Of a DNA stretch of 64,000 nt, positions 27,835-35,780 are shown one piece after another; the stretch's first letter is position 1, and every line of letters begins with the position of its first letter. The notes beneath the pieces were generated by a model. The model saw nothing but the letters and a program-made list of their open reading frames with translations, ran no database searches and was not told the origin of the DNA. A program made the translations under genes and the position numbers. The stretch is from Palsa-870 sp035937155 (lineage in GTDB: Bacteria; Chloroflexota; Dormibacteria; Dormibacterales; Dormibacteraceae): positions 1 to 64,000 of the forward strand of contig DASYVJ010000018.1 of NCBI GenBank assembly GCA_035937155.1, read 5' to 3'.

Positions 27835-28190
27835 GAGCTGAGCTTCGAGAGCCTGAGCGCAGCCTGTTCACCCTCGGCCACGAGTTCGGCGAAATCAACT
27901 TTGAGCGCCGCCGGCCGAGCGATCAGGACCACGTCATATCGTATTCCCACGCCGTTGAGCGGCGAATCACCGGCGAGCAGCTTGAGCCGCGCGAGCTCGC
28001 GCAGCCGCCGTTTAGCCCTGTTGCGGTCAACCGAGCTCTTGACCGTCCGGCTGACGGTGACGCCCACGCGGCTGACGTCGCGCTGGCTCGGCACCGCAAA
28101 GGCGACCATGGCTTTGCCGCTGTAGAAGCGCTTGCCGCTGATCGCTGTCTGGAAATCGGCCTGCCGGCGCAGCCGGAGGCGCTGCTTCAC
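27831..28190 (-). CDS. rnpA: Ribonuclease P protein component
   Basis: 119 aa. It is the protein cofactor of RNase P for tRNA 5' maturation. The conserved RNR-type motif VDRNRAKRRLRE is present, with VGVTVSRTVKSS before it and YDVVLIARPAA after it. The GTG start lies 6 bases after the rpmH stop; the end overlaps yidD by 4 bases. The RNA component gene is not in this window. Confidence 0.95.
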   Translation of the reverse strand: MKQRLRLRRQADFQTAISGKRFYSGKAMVAFAVPSQRDVSRVGVTVSRTVKSSVDRNRAKRRLRELARLKLLAGDSPLNGVGIRYDVVLIARPAALKVDFAELVAEGEQAALRLSKLSS

Positions 28191-28196
28191 CGCCGC

Positions 28197-28331
28197 CTAG
28201 GCGGACAGGCGCAGGCGGCCCTTGCGACGCCGGTTCTGCACGACGCGCACTCCGCCTTTCGAGCTCATCCGGCGCAGGAAACCGTGCACGCGACGGCGAT
28301 ACCGTTTCTTGGGTTGGAAAGTTCGCTTGAT
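28197..28331 (-). CDS. rpmH: Ribosomal protein L34, apparently with an ATC start
   Basis: 44 aa, exactly the usual L34 length. It reads KRTFQPKKRYRRRVHGFLRR after the first residue and ends in a GRLRLSA tail. The codon in the place of the initiator is ATC (28331-28329), preceded by AGGGGG at the normal Shine-Dalgarno distance. No ATG, GTG or TTG is in frame nearby; the frame is open to 28421 but upstream residues do not resemble L34. Either an AUC start codon or a sequencing error of the initiator is implied. Confidence 0.9.
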   Translation of the reverse strand: MKRTFQPKKRYRRRVHGFLRRMSSKGGVRVVQNRRRKGRLRLSA

Positions 28332-28443
28332 GGTGTCCCCCTGGCAGGAGTCATGAACTGGCGAGAACCGCGGTAGTGTACCGGAGGCGAAGCCTGGCGA
28401 TTGTGATAGCGACTTTGTCACTTCATCCGCCGCCTCAACTGCC

Positions 28444-28472
28444 TTGCGATCCTCACAGGCCTTTGCTACACT
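28444..28472 (+). promoter_or_regulatory. Sigma-70-type promoter reading toward dnaA
   Basis: TTGCGA (28444-28449), a 17-base spacer and TACACT (28467-28472). If it drives dnaA the leader would be over 400 bases and would run through the putative origin. Confidence 0.45.
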
Positions 28473-28659
28473 CCGCCCCCGGAAGCAGCCTTAGCAAGGG
28501 TTGGCGTTTCGCTCAGTACAAATTGCACCAAACGTTCCCACTAATCATTGCAGCTGACAGCGTCGAAATGATATAGGGCTGCTTATAGGTTTCGGGAACG
28601 ACCGGATGGGGGATTTCGGCAGACTGGGCAGCGTCGGCCTGTGGAAATCCGGTCCGCTC

Positions 28660-28668
28660 TTTTCCACA
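28660..28668 (+). promoter_or_regulatory. DnaA box (one mismatch)
   Basis: TTTTCCACA differs from the consensus TTATCCACA at one base. It lies 136 bases from the perfect box, same orientation. Confidence 0.55.
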
Positions 28669-28795
28669 GGCACCATGGAGGCGGAGCTCATGGTCAGAGA
28701 GCTTCGGGTCGAATCTGCTGTTCGGTCGGGACGTGATTCGCCAGGTCCCGGCGAGCGATGAGGCAGAAAAAGTCGTAAGAGGAGTTGGCCCCAGG

Positions 28796-28804
28796 TTATC
28801 CACA
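28796..28804 (+). promoter_or_regulatory. Perfect DnaA box
   Basis: TTATCCACA is the high-affinity DnaA consensus. It is 92 bases before the dnaA start and could serve both initiation and dnaA autoregulation. Confidence 0.8.
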
Positions 28805-28896
28805 GCATTTGCAGAGTGAGGGGGCCAGTCGTCCCCAGGGGCGGACATCCTCACCGACCAGGCCTAGTGCGCCTTCCGACAAGGAGAGATGATGAA

Positions 28897-30285
28897 GTGA
28901 ATCAGGACCAGATCTGGTCACAGGTCCAGGAGGAGCTGCGCTTTCAGCTCGCCAAACGGACCTACGACATGTGGCTCAAGAACACTTCGGTAGTGTCAGC
29001 CGACGGTGCGACGTTTCGTATCGGAGTCCCCAGCAAGCTGGCCAAAGATTGGCTCGAAGACCGCTTCTCCGGCCTGATCCAGGAAACACTTCAAGCGGTC
29101 ACCGGGTCCGAGGTCGACATCGATTTCGTCATCTCGCCGACGGGACACCGCCCAGCGCTGTCCACGGTGGACGGTGGTTTCGACAATCTGCCGGAGAACG
29201 GACGCGAAAACGTCCACGACAATGCGCCAGACGCGATGCCGGACACACCGGTCATCCCGCCCTCGGAGCTAAATGCCCGCTTCCGCTTCTCGTCCTTCGT
29301 CGTCGGGCACAACTCTCAATTCGCGCATGCGGCCGCCAAAGCCGTCGCTGAGGCTCCTGGCGATAGCTACAACCCGCTCTTTCTCTATGGAGGCGTGGGT
29401 CTTGGCAAGACGCACCTTATGCACGCGATCGGTCATGAGGTTCACGACCGTTTCCCGCGCAAGCGCGTCGTCTACCTCACGTCCGAGCAGTTCACCAACG
29501 AGGTGATCAGCTCGATCGCGACCGCCCAGATGGGGGAGTTCCGACACAAGTACCGGACCGTGGACGTGCTGCTGATCGACGACGTGCAGTTCCTGGCCGG
29601 AAAAGATCGCACCAAGGAGGAGTTCTTCCACACCTTCAACGCGCTGCACGAGATCAACAAGCAGATCGTCATCTCCTCCGACCGGCCGCCCAAGGAAATC
29701 CCTACTTTGGAGGATAGGCTCCGCTCGAGGTTCGAGTGGGGACTCATCGCCGACATTCAGTCGCCCGATTTCGAAACGCGCCTGGCCATCCTCCACTCCA
29801 AGCTGGGCGATAACAGCGGACTGATCCCAGAGGAGGTCCTCACTTTCATCGCGCATAAAGTCCAGCGCAACATCCGCGAGCTCGAGGGAGCGCTGACACG
29901 GATCCAGGCATTCGCCGCTGTGCACCAGCGCCATATCGATGAGGAGGAGGCAGCGCGTCTGCTGGCCGACATCATCCCGGCGGGGACTCGCAAGCCCATC
30001 AACGTCGAGCGCATTCAGGCGCTTGTCGCCGACTACTACAACGTCACGCTCGAGGATATGAAGGGCAAGCGCCGCGACAAACACATCGTCTTTCCCCGAC
30101 AGGTTGCGATGTTTCTCGTCCGTGAAGAGACGCCGTCATCGCTGCCGGCGATCGGCAAGGCCTTCGGCGGCCGAGACCACACGACAGCGCTGCACTCGAT
30201 CGAGAAAATCGCCAACGAGCTGAAAGAAGACGAGCGCTTGCGATACGAGGTGCAGGCGATTCGCGAGCGCCTGTACGTCCAGTGA
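28897..30285 (+). CDS. dnaA: Chromosomal replication initiator DnaA
   Basis: 462 aa from the GTG at 28897, preceded by AAGGAGAG. Domain I starts IWSQVQEELRFQLAKRTYDM. A variable linker rich in Asp and Asn spans about 85-125. The AAA+ domain has the Walker A GGVGLGKTHLM, Walker B LLIDDVQFLAGK and sensor 2 in VQRNIRELEGALTRI. Domain IV ends with the DNA-binding signature GRDHTTALHSIEKI. DnaA opens the origin by binding DnaA boxes. dnaN follows after a 241-base gap. Confidence 0.98.
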   Translation: MNQDQIWSQVQEELRFQLAKRTYDMWLKNTSVVSADGATFRIGVPSKLAKDWLEDRFSGLIQETLQAVTGSEVDIDFVISPTGHRPALSTVDGGFDNLPENGRENVHDNAPDAMPDTPVIPPSELNARFRFSSFVVGHNSQFAHAAAKAVAEAPGDSYNPLFLYGGVGLGKTHLMHAIGHEVHDRFPRKRVVYLTSEQFTNEVISSIATAQMGEFRHKYRTVDVLLIDDVQFLAGKDRTKEEFFHTFNALHEINKQIVISSDRPPKEIPTLEDRLRSRFEWGLIADIQSPDFETRLAILHSKLGDNSGLIPEEVLTFIAHKVQRNIRELEGALTRIQAFAAVHQRHIDEEEAARLLADIIPAGTRKPINVERIQALVADYYNVTLEDMKGKRRDKHIVFPRQVAMFLVREETPSSLPAIGKAFGGRDHTTALHSIEKIANELKEDERLRYEVQAIRERLYVQ

Positions 30286-30526
30286 TGGCGCTTTCCACAG
30301 TTTGTTCGAGAAGCCTTGGGACGTTTTCCGGATCGATCATCCGCGGTCAGATCGTCCCCAGCGACTCAACAGCACTTAGGCCATGGACTAGGTCTTACGC
30401 AGAGCTTGTCCACGGAGCCGACCGATCTGTAAATGATCTCGACATCCACAGTCTGCACAGCGCTTACTGTTACGTACTACGAATAAGTTCAATCAAGAGA
30501 AACTCTAAGAACGGGGGACAAGTGTC
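30286..30526. other. dnaA-dnaN intergenic region with imperfect DnaA boxes
   Basis: 241 bases without a gene. It has three loose DnaA-box matches, each with two differences: CTTTCCACA (30291-30299), TTGTCCACG (30406-30414) and ACATCCACA (30442-30450). The last 70 bases are AT-rich for this genome. It could be a secondary origin part or the dnaN promoter region. Confidence 0.45.
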
Positions 30527-31672
30527 TTGAATGCCAAAGTACTCGCTGCCCAGATGAAGGTCACCTGCAGGCCTGCAGTTTTAGGTCAGGCGTTGCAAGT
30601 GGTATCACGCGCCATCTCCAGCCGGACAACTTTGCCGATCCTCAACAACATCCTCATCGAGACCACATCGGAAGGGCTGGCGCTCACCGCCACCAACCTC
30701 GAGATCGGCATTCGCAAGCTCGTGCCTGCGGAAGTCTCAATGGAAGGCGCGACGACCGCGCCGGCCAGGTTGCTCACGGACTTCGTCGGCACCTTGCCCG
30801 ACCAGGATCTCGAGATGTCGCTCGACAGCGCGAGCCAGTCGCTGAGCCTGCGCTGCGCCAGATTCGACACCCACATCAAGTGCATCGAGGCGGAAGAGTT
30901 TCCTCCCGGTCCGAAGCCTGACGACGGCGACCGTTTGGAGGTTGCACTTGACGAGCTGGTCAGCGCCGTCGAGCAGACACAGATGGCCGCGTCGACGGAT
31001 GAGGCTCGCCCGGTGCTCACCGGTGTGCTCGTTCAGGTCCAGGGAGGCAACCTCACTCTGGCTGCTACCGACGGCCACCGCCTGGCGGTGCGGAAGCTTG
31101 CCGCCTCCGGCGCAGCAGACCTGGAAGCCAGCCTCATCGTCCCGGCGAGAGCGCTGGCCGAGCTGTCCAGGGTTTTGAAAGGCGAGCCGGGGAAGGTCGA
31201 GGTGATCATCTCGAAGGCCCGCAACCAGGTGTTCTTCCGAGCCGGCAGCTCAGAGCTTACCTCCCGGCTGATCGATGGGAAGTATCCCAACTACGCACAG
31301 GTTATCCCCAGCAAGAGCTCGACCAAAGTTCGGGTCTCTACGAGCGAGCTCACGCAGACGGTGCGTGCCGTGTCGCTCTTCGCCCGCGACAGCGCCAACG
31401 TGATCCGGGTCAAGGCGCAGGCCGGGGCGCTTGTGCTGTCCGCCACCACCAACGAGGTGGGAGACAGTAAGGCGGAGATGACCGCCGACGTCGATGGTTC
31501 CGACATCCAGATCGCATTCAACGCCCGCTACGTCCTGGATGCCCTGGGAGTGATTGGGGAGGACCAGGTCGAGCTGCTCTTCGACGGCCCCCTGAGCCCG
31601 GGACTCCTCAGACCGCCGGGCAAGGAGCACTACCTGTACGTGATCATGCCCGTGCGGGTGGCGATGTCCTGA
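30527..31672 (+). CDS. dnaN: DNA polymerase III beta subunit (sliding clamp)
   Basis: 381 aa from a TTG with GGGGGAC about 9 bases upstream. The ATG at 30554, giving the classical MKVTC opening, is the alternative. Three repeated clamp domains are recognisable: RTTLPILNNILIETTSEGLA, EARPVLTGVLVQVQGGNLTL and the final domain ending YLYVIMPVR, the usual C-terminal clamp motif. The ring tethers polymerase III to DNA. It is followed by recF after 7 bases. Confidence 0.97.
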   Translation: MNAKVLAAQMKVTCRPAVLGQALQVVSRAISSRTTLPILNNILIETTSEGLALTATNLEIGIRKLVPAEVSMEGATTAPARLLTDFVGTLPDQDLEMSLDSASQSLSLRCARFDTHIKCIEAEEFPPGPKPDDGDRLEVALDELVSAVEQTQMAASTDEARPVLTGVLVQVQGGNLTLAATDGHRLAVRKLAASGAADLEASLIVPARALAELSRVLKGEPGKVEVIISKARNQVFFRAGSSELTSRLIDGKYPNYAQVIPSKSSTKVRVSTSELTQTVRAVSLFARDSANVIRVKAQAGALVLSATTNEVGDSKAEMTADVDGSDIQIAFNARYVLDALGVIGEDQVELLFDGPLSPGLLRPPGKEHYLYVIMPVRVAMS

Positions 31673-31679
31673 CGCGGGG

Positions 31680-32765
31680 TTGTTACTCCGCAGCCTGCGC
31701 CTGAGAAACCACCGTAACTACGCCCAGCTCGATTTGATCCCGGGGCCGGGCGTCAACGTATTCCTCGGGGCCAACGGGCAGGGCAAGACGAACCTGCTCG
31801 AGGCGGTGGCGATGCTCGCGCTCTCCACATCTCCTCGTTCGCGGCGCGAGCTCGAGCTGATCGGCCCCGTCGCCCCGATGTCAAGGATCGACGCGGAAGT
31901 GGAAAGCGCAGGCCTCAAAGCCGAGCTGGCGATCACCCTGACTCTCGAGGGCGACCGGGCGCGGCGCGTCATCGAGGTGGACGGCGTGCGACGGAGGGCT
32001 TTCGATCTCCCCGGCCGCTTCCGGGTCACCCTGTTCTGGCCGGACGATCTCGGCCTCGTCAAGGCAGGACCGGAGCTGCGACGCAGGTTTCTCAACCAGA
32101 TGCTGGTGCAGGTCGAACCCGGGTACGCCCGAGCCCTCGCGGGTCTCAAGCGCGTGCTCGAGCAGCGGAACAGCCTCCTCAAACAGATCGCCGCCGGGGA
32201 GCAGCGTGGAGACGTCCTGGAGCCGTGGAACCTCGAGCTGATCCGGCTCGGCGGCGACGTGGTGGCGGCCCGCTCAGCCGCGGTGCTGGAGCTCCAGCCG
32301 GATGCCGCCGCTTACCACGCTGAGATCGCCGGCGGAGAGCGCCTCGAAATCAGCTATCAAGGCCCACCGGACAATCTGGCTGAAGCTGTGCATAACTCGC
32401 TCCCGGACGACCTCCGGAGGGGCTCCACTTCAATCGGCCCGCATCACGACGACCTTCGCGTCCTGCTGGGCAGCCAGGAGGCCCGCGCGTACGGCTCGCA
32501 AGGGCAGCAGAGGACCGCGGTGGTGAGCTTGAAGCTGGCTGAAGCGGCCCTGGTGGCAAGGCGCACAGGCGAGCGCCCTGTACTCCTTCTGGACGATGTT
32601 CTGTCGGAACTCGACGGCGAACGCAGGGCTGCGCTGCTGCGCCAGGTCGCCGGCGAAGGCCAGGTCATCATCACCTCGGTCGAGGCCGGCCCTTTTCCGC
32701 CCGAGCTCATGGCAAATTCGATGGTTTGGACCGTGAGCGGGGGCACGATCCAGGCCTGTGGATAA
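31680..32765 (+). CDS. recF: DNA replication and repair protein RecF
   Basis: 361 aa. The ABC-type ATPase loads RecA at gaps. It starts LLRSLRLRNHRNYAQLDL and has the Walker A FLGANGQGKTNLLEAV at 28-43, the signature region YGSQGQQRTAVVSLKLAEA, and the Walker B LLLDDVLSELDGERR. The TTG at 31680 is the only start matching the family N-terminus. The last 8 bases overlap the dciA start. Confidence 0.96.
   Translation: MLLRSLRLRNHRNYAQLDLIPGPGVNVFLGANGQGKTNLLEAVAMLALSTSPRSRRELELIGPVAPMSRIDAEVESAGLKAELAITLTLEGDRARRVIEVDGVRRRAFDLPGRFRVTLFWPDDLGLVKAGPELRRRFLNQMLVQVEPGYARALAGLKRVLEQRNSLLKQIAAGEQRGDVLEPWNLELIRLGGDVVAARSAAVLELQPDAAAYHAEIAGGERLEISYQGPPDNLAEAVHNSLPDDLRRGSTSIGPHHDDLRVLLGSQEARAYGSQGQQRTAVVSLKLAEAALVARRTGERPVLLLDDVLSELDGERRAALLRQVAGEGQVIITSVEAGPFPPELMANSMVWTVSGGTIQACG
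32757..32765 (-). promoter_or_regulatory. Perfect DnaA box across the recF stop and dciA start
   Basis: TGTGGATAA on the plus strand is the exact inverse of TTATCCACA. It covers the recF stop codon and the GTG start of dciA. The coding needs of the two genes may produce it by chance. Confidence 0.55.
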
Positions 32766-33057
32766 GTTGGGCAATATCCTGCCGAGGGTGCTGCGCCGCC
32801 AGCCCGGCGCCGCGAGGCTGATGGGCACCCAGGTCGCGTCCGCTTTCCGGACTGTGATCGGCGCTGAACCCGCGAGCCTGTGCGACGAGATCGAGCTTCA
32901 CTCAGGCACCCTGGTGGTGACCACGTCCAGCCCGGCGCTTGCCCACCAGCTGCGGCTGGATTCGGAGACCATCATCGGACGCCTGAACAACCTCGAGCTC
33001 GGCCGCAAGGTGCGCTCGATTCGCGTGCGCATCGGCCACTCGATGCCGGCGCAATGA
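32758..33057 (+). CDS. dciA: DciA-type helicase loader (DUF721)
   Basis: 99 aa, the short form. The DUF721 core reads VASAFRTVIGAEPASLCDEI, LHSGTLVVTTSSPALAHQLR and a final basic strand. DciA recruits or loads the replicative helicase in bacteria that lack DnaC or DnaI. Its place after recF is the classical one. It overlaps recF by 8 bases and the helicase gene by 4 (ATGA). Confidence 0.88.
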   Translation: MDKLGNILPRVLRRQPGAARLMGTQVASAFRTVIGAEPASLCDEIELHSGTLVVTTSSPALAHQLRLDSETIIGRLNNLELGRKVRSIRVRIGHSMPAQ

Positions 33058-35780
33058 GCTTTCGCCTGGGGGCCGATCAGCGCGTGGCCGCGGCGATCGG
33101 GGGCGCGCCCATCCGCGTCGTGGCCGGCGCCGGCACCGGCAAGACCGCAGTGATCGCGGAGCGTTTTCGCAGGCTGGTTGCCGCCGGCGTAGCGCCCTCG
33201 TCCATTCTGGTCATGACCTTCACCGAGCGTGCCGCAGCGGAGATGCGCAGCCGCATCGAGGGACTCATCGGCGGTCCCGCACCCGCCGTCGGCACGTTTC
33301 ACTCCATCGCCCTGGGTTGGCTGCGCGCGGACGGCCGCGCGGTGGAGGTGCCGTCTGGCTTCCGGATCCTGGCCGGCGCGGACCGCTGGATCCTCGCCCG
33401 CGAGCTCATGTGGCAGCTCGGCGACAACGCTCTCACCGGCGACGAACGACCGGACGACCTGGTCGCTCCAGTGCTGCAGATGCTGGAGCGGATGAAACAA
33501 GAGCTCGTGCCCATCGCGCGGCTGGCGGCCTGGGCCAAATCGTCCGACGATGCAGAGCGCGGCGAGCTGATGCGGGCTTGTGTCCGTCTCTTCCGCGCGT
33601 ATGAAAGGGAATGCAAAAAGGGCCGGTTCCTCGACTTCGAGGACCTGCTCGGGCTGACGGTGCGCATGCTCGAGGAGAACCCTCCGCTGCTCGCCAAATA
33701 CACCGATCGCTATGTGAACGTGCTGGTCGACGAGTATCAGGACCTCAACCTCGCGCAGGAACGCCTGGTCGAGCTGATCGCATCCAGGAGCCGGCCGTTT
33801 GTCGTCGGGGACGACGATCAGTCGATCTACCGATTTCGGGGTGCCTCGCGAGCCAGCCTCGAACGATTCAACGCCCACTTCCCCGACGCGCAGACGATCA
33901 CCATGGGCCGCAACCGCCGAAGCTCGCGACGCATCGTGTCATCTGCGGCGACGCTCATCGCGAACAACCCAGACAGGCTGCCCAAGCAACTTCAGTCCGC
34001 CGTACCGGGACCGAAAGTGGAGGTGTGGCTTTGCCCGGACGGGTTCACCGAGGCCGCAGCCATCGCCAAGCACGCGGTGGAGCTGGTGGCGGGCGGAACA
34101 TGGCTGCGCGAGATAGCGGTCCTGTGCCGCACCAATGCGATTGCCCGGCCGGTCGCATCGGCCCTCGCCGCGCAGGGACTACCCCATGTCGTGATCGGCG
34201 GTTCAGGCTTTCACGACCGCCCAGAGATCAGGGACGTCATCGCATTGCTGCGCGTGCTGCGTGACACGAGCGGCGTGGTCGCTGTCGCCCGCGCGGTGAC
34301 CAGGCCTCCTTCCAGTCTCGATCCCGAGGCGGCGTTGACGGTGCTCCGGGATCGAGCCGGTAAGCCGCCCCTCGAAGCGATGAAGGAGTGGCCTCCCGCG
34401 GCATCGTTCGCGACGCTGCTCGACGAACTGGCGGGGGAAGCCCTCCGGTTGGACGTGCGCGATCTCTTTTTCGAGCTGATGAATCGGTCGCGCTACCTCG
34501 AGGTAATCGGCCGAACGCTGGAACCGAGCGAGGCCGAACGAGTGACGGCCAACGTGAGCCGCTTCGCCGAGATGATCGCCGAATTCTCCGAAACCGCGAC
34601 AGTCCGCTCCCTGGCCAATTACATGCGGCACCTCGACCTCGTTCTGCTATCAGGAGAAGACGAGGAGCCTGCACCCGCCGAGACGGCGGATGACGCGATT
34701 CACGTCATGACCATCCACCAGGCCAAGGGACTCGAGTTCGAAGCGGTGTTTGTGCCTGGCCTGGTGGAGGGGCGGCTGCCGCAGTCGGGAAGGTCACCTC
34801 GCTTTGAGCTCCCGCCGGCGGTCCTCGAGCCGCTGGTGCGGGGCCGTGAAGATGTCGTCGCCGAGGAGCGCCGGCTGCTCTATGTGGCGATGACGCGGGC
34901 CAAGCGCCAGCTGTATTTGACCCGCGCTTCCCACTATGAAGGCGGCCGGCGGTGGAGGGATTCGCGGTTCCTGGACGAGGTGCGCGCTGCCGGGCGGACC
35001 ACGGTCGGTGAGCGCACATTCGAAACCTGCGGACCCGCGCCGATGGCTCACGTCAATTCACGGCAGCCGGCCGAGGTCGTTCTCTCATACAGCGCCATCT
35101 CCGCCTATCGCGACTGCCCGCGCCAGTACTGGTACCGGCAGGAGCAGCGGCTGCCGGCCGTGCAGAGCGCCGAGGCGGTGCACGGCGTGATCCTGCATGA
35201 GGTTCTCCGCCAGGCGGGCGAGGCGCGCCGGAAAGGCGGGCAGGTGAGCGCCGCCCTGATGCGTTCGATTCACGAAGATGTCTGGCGGCAGACGGCGTTC
35301 CCAGACCCGCGCCGGGCGGCGACGTTCAAGCGCATCGGGGCAGCCCAGCTCGAGGCGTATCGCAGCCGGGGAGGTTTCGATGCGCCGCCCGACTTCCTAG
35401 AGCATCCCTTCAGTGCAGCCGTGGATGGGTGGACGCTGCGTGGTGTCATCGACCGGATCGACCACACCGAAACCGGCTGGCGCATCATCGACTACAAGAG
35501 CGGCCGCCCACTCACTCGCCGGCGCCGCGACCTGCAAGTCGCCCTGTACGCGCTGGGCGCCCGCGCGGCTTTGAGCCTGGACCCGGTGGAGCTCGAGGTT
35601 GTCTACCTGGCGACCGGCGACACGGTCAAGGTCGAGAAGGTGTCCAGCCTCGTCGCCGAAGCTACGAGTCAGGCAGCGGAGGTGGCGGAAGGGGTGAGAG
35701 AGGGAAGGTTCGAGGCGCGGCCCGAGCGGCGGCGCTGCCGGCTCTGTCCTTACCGGCTTGCCTGCGCCGAGGCCCTGTAG
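33054..35780 (+). CDS. UvrD/AddA-like helicase fused to a PD-(D/E)XK nuclease with Fe-S cysteines
   Basis: 908 aa from the ATGA overlap at 33054. The SF1A helicase motifs are complete: Walker A VVAGAGTGKT (22-31), motif Ia VMTFTERAAAEM, motif II VLVDEYQDLN, motif III VVGDDDQSIYRFRGA, motif V HVMTIHQAKGLEFEAVF and motif VI LLYVAMTRAKRQL. The C-terminal 230 residues are a RecB-like nuclease: LRGVIDRIDH, then RIIDYKSG. A Cys in YRDCPRQYWYR and a C-x2-C-x5-C at CRLCPYRLAC match the Fe-S staple of AddB-type nucleases. The role is probably double-strand-break end processing. Confidence 0.9.
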   Translation: MSFRLGADQRVAAAIGGAPIRVVAGAGTGKTAVIAERFRRLVAAGVAPSSILVMTFTERAAAEMRSRIEGLIGGPAPAVGTFHSIALGWLRADGRAVEVPSGFRILAGADRWILARELMWQLGDNALTGDERPDDLVAPVLQMLERMKQELVPIARLAAWAKSSDDAERGELMRACVRLFRAYERECKKGRFLDFEDLLGLTVRMLEENPPLLAKYTDRYVNVLVDEYQDLNLAQERLVELIASRSRPFVVGDDDQSIYRFRGASRASLERFNAHFPDAQTITMGRNRRSSRRIVSSAATLIANNPDRLPKQLQSAVPGPKVEVWLCPDGFTEAAAIAKHAVELVAGGTWLREIAVLCRTNAIARPVASALAAQGLPHVVIGGSGFHDRPEIRDVIALLRVLRDTSGVVAVARAVTRPPSSLDPEAALTVLRDRAGKPPLEAMKEWPPAASFATLLDELAGEALRLDVRDLFFELMNRSRYLEVIGRTLEPSEAERVTANVSRFAEMIAEFSETATVRSLANYMRHLDLVLLSGEDEEPAPAETADDAIHVMTIHQAKGLEFEAVFVPGLVEGRLPQSGRSPRFELPPAVLEPLVRGREDVVAEERRLLYVAMTRAKRQLYLTRASHYEGGRRWRDSRFLDEVRAAGRTTVGERTFETCGPAPMAHVNSRQPAEVVLSYSAISAYRDCPRQYWYRQEQRLPAVQSAEAVHGVILHEVLRQAGEARRKGGQVSAALMRSIHEDVWRQTAFPDPRRAATFKRIGAAQLEAYRSRGGFDAPPDFLEHPFSAAVDGWTLRGVIDRIDHTETGWRIIDYKSGRPLTRRRRDLQVALYALGARAALSLDPVELEVVYLATGDTVKVEKVSSLVAEATSQAAEVAEGVREGRFEARPERRRCRLCPYRLACAEAL

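Larger units (their letters stand above)
28332..28896. other. oriC: Putative replication origin region upstream of dnaA
   Basis: This 565-base gap between rpmH and dnaA holds no protein gene. It contains one perfect DnaA box (28796-28804), one single-mismatch box (28660-28668), a weaker inverted box (TGTGGAAAT, 28640-28648), and a locally AT-rich stretch around 28500-28600. The position between rpmH and dnaA is the commonest site of bacterial origins. The box number is low, so the second gap at 30286-30526, which also has imperfect boxes, may contribute. Confidence 0.6.

Noticed and set aside
31302..31310. DnaA-box-like TTATCCCCA inside dnaN
   Set aside because: One mismatch at a key base and fully explained by coding sequence.
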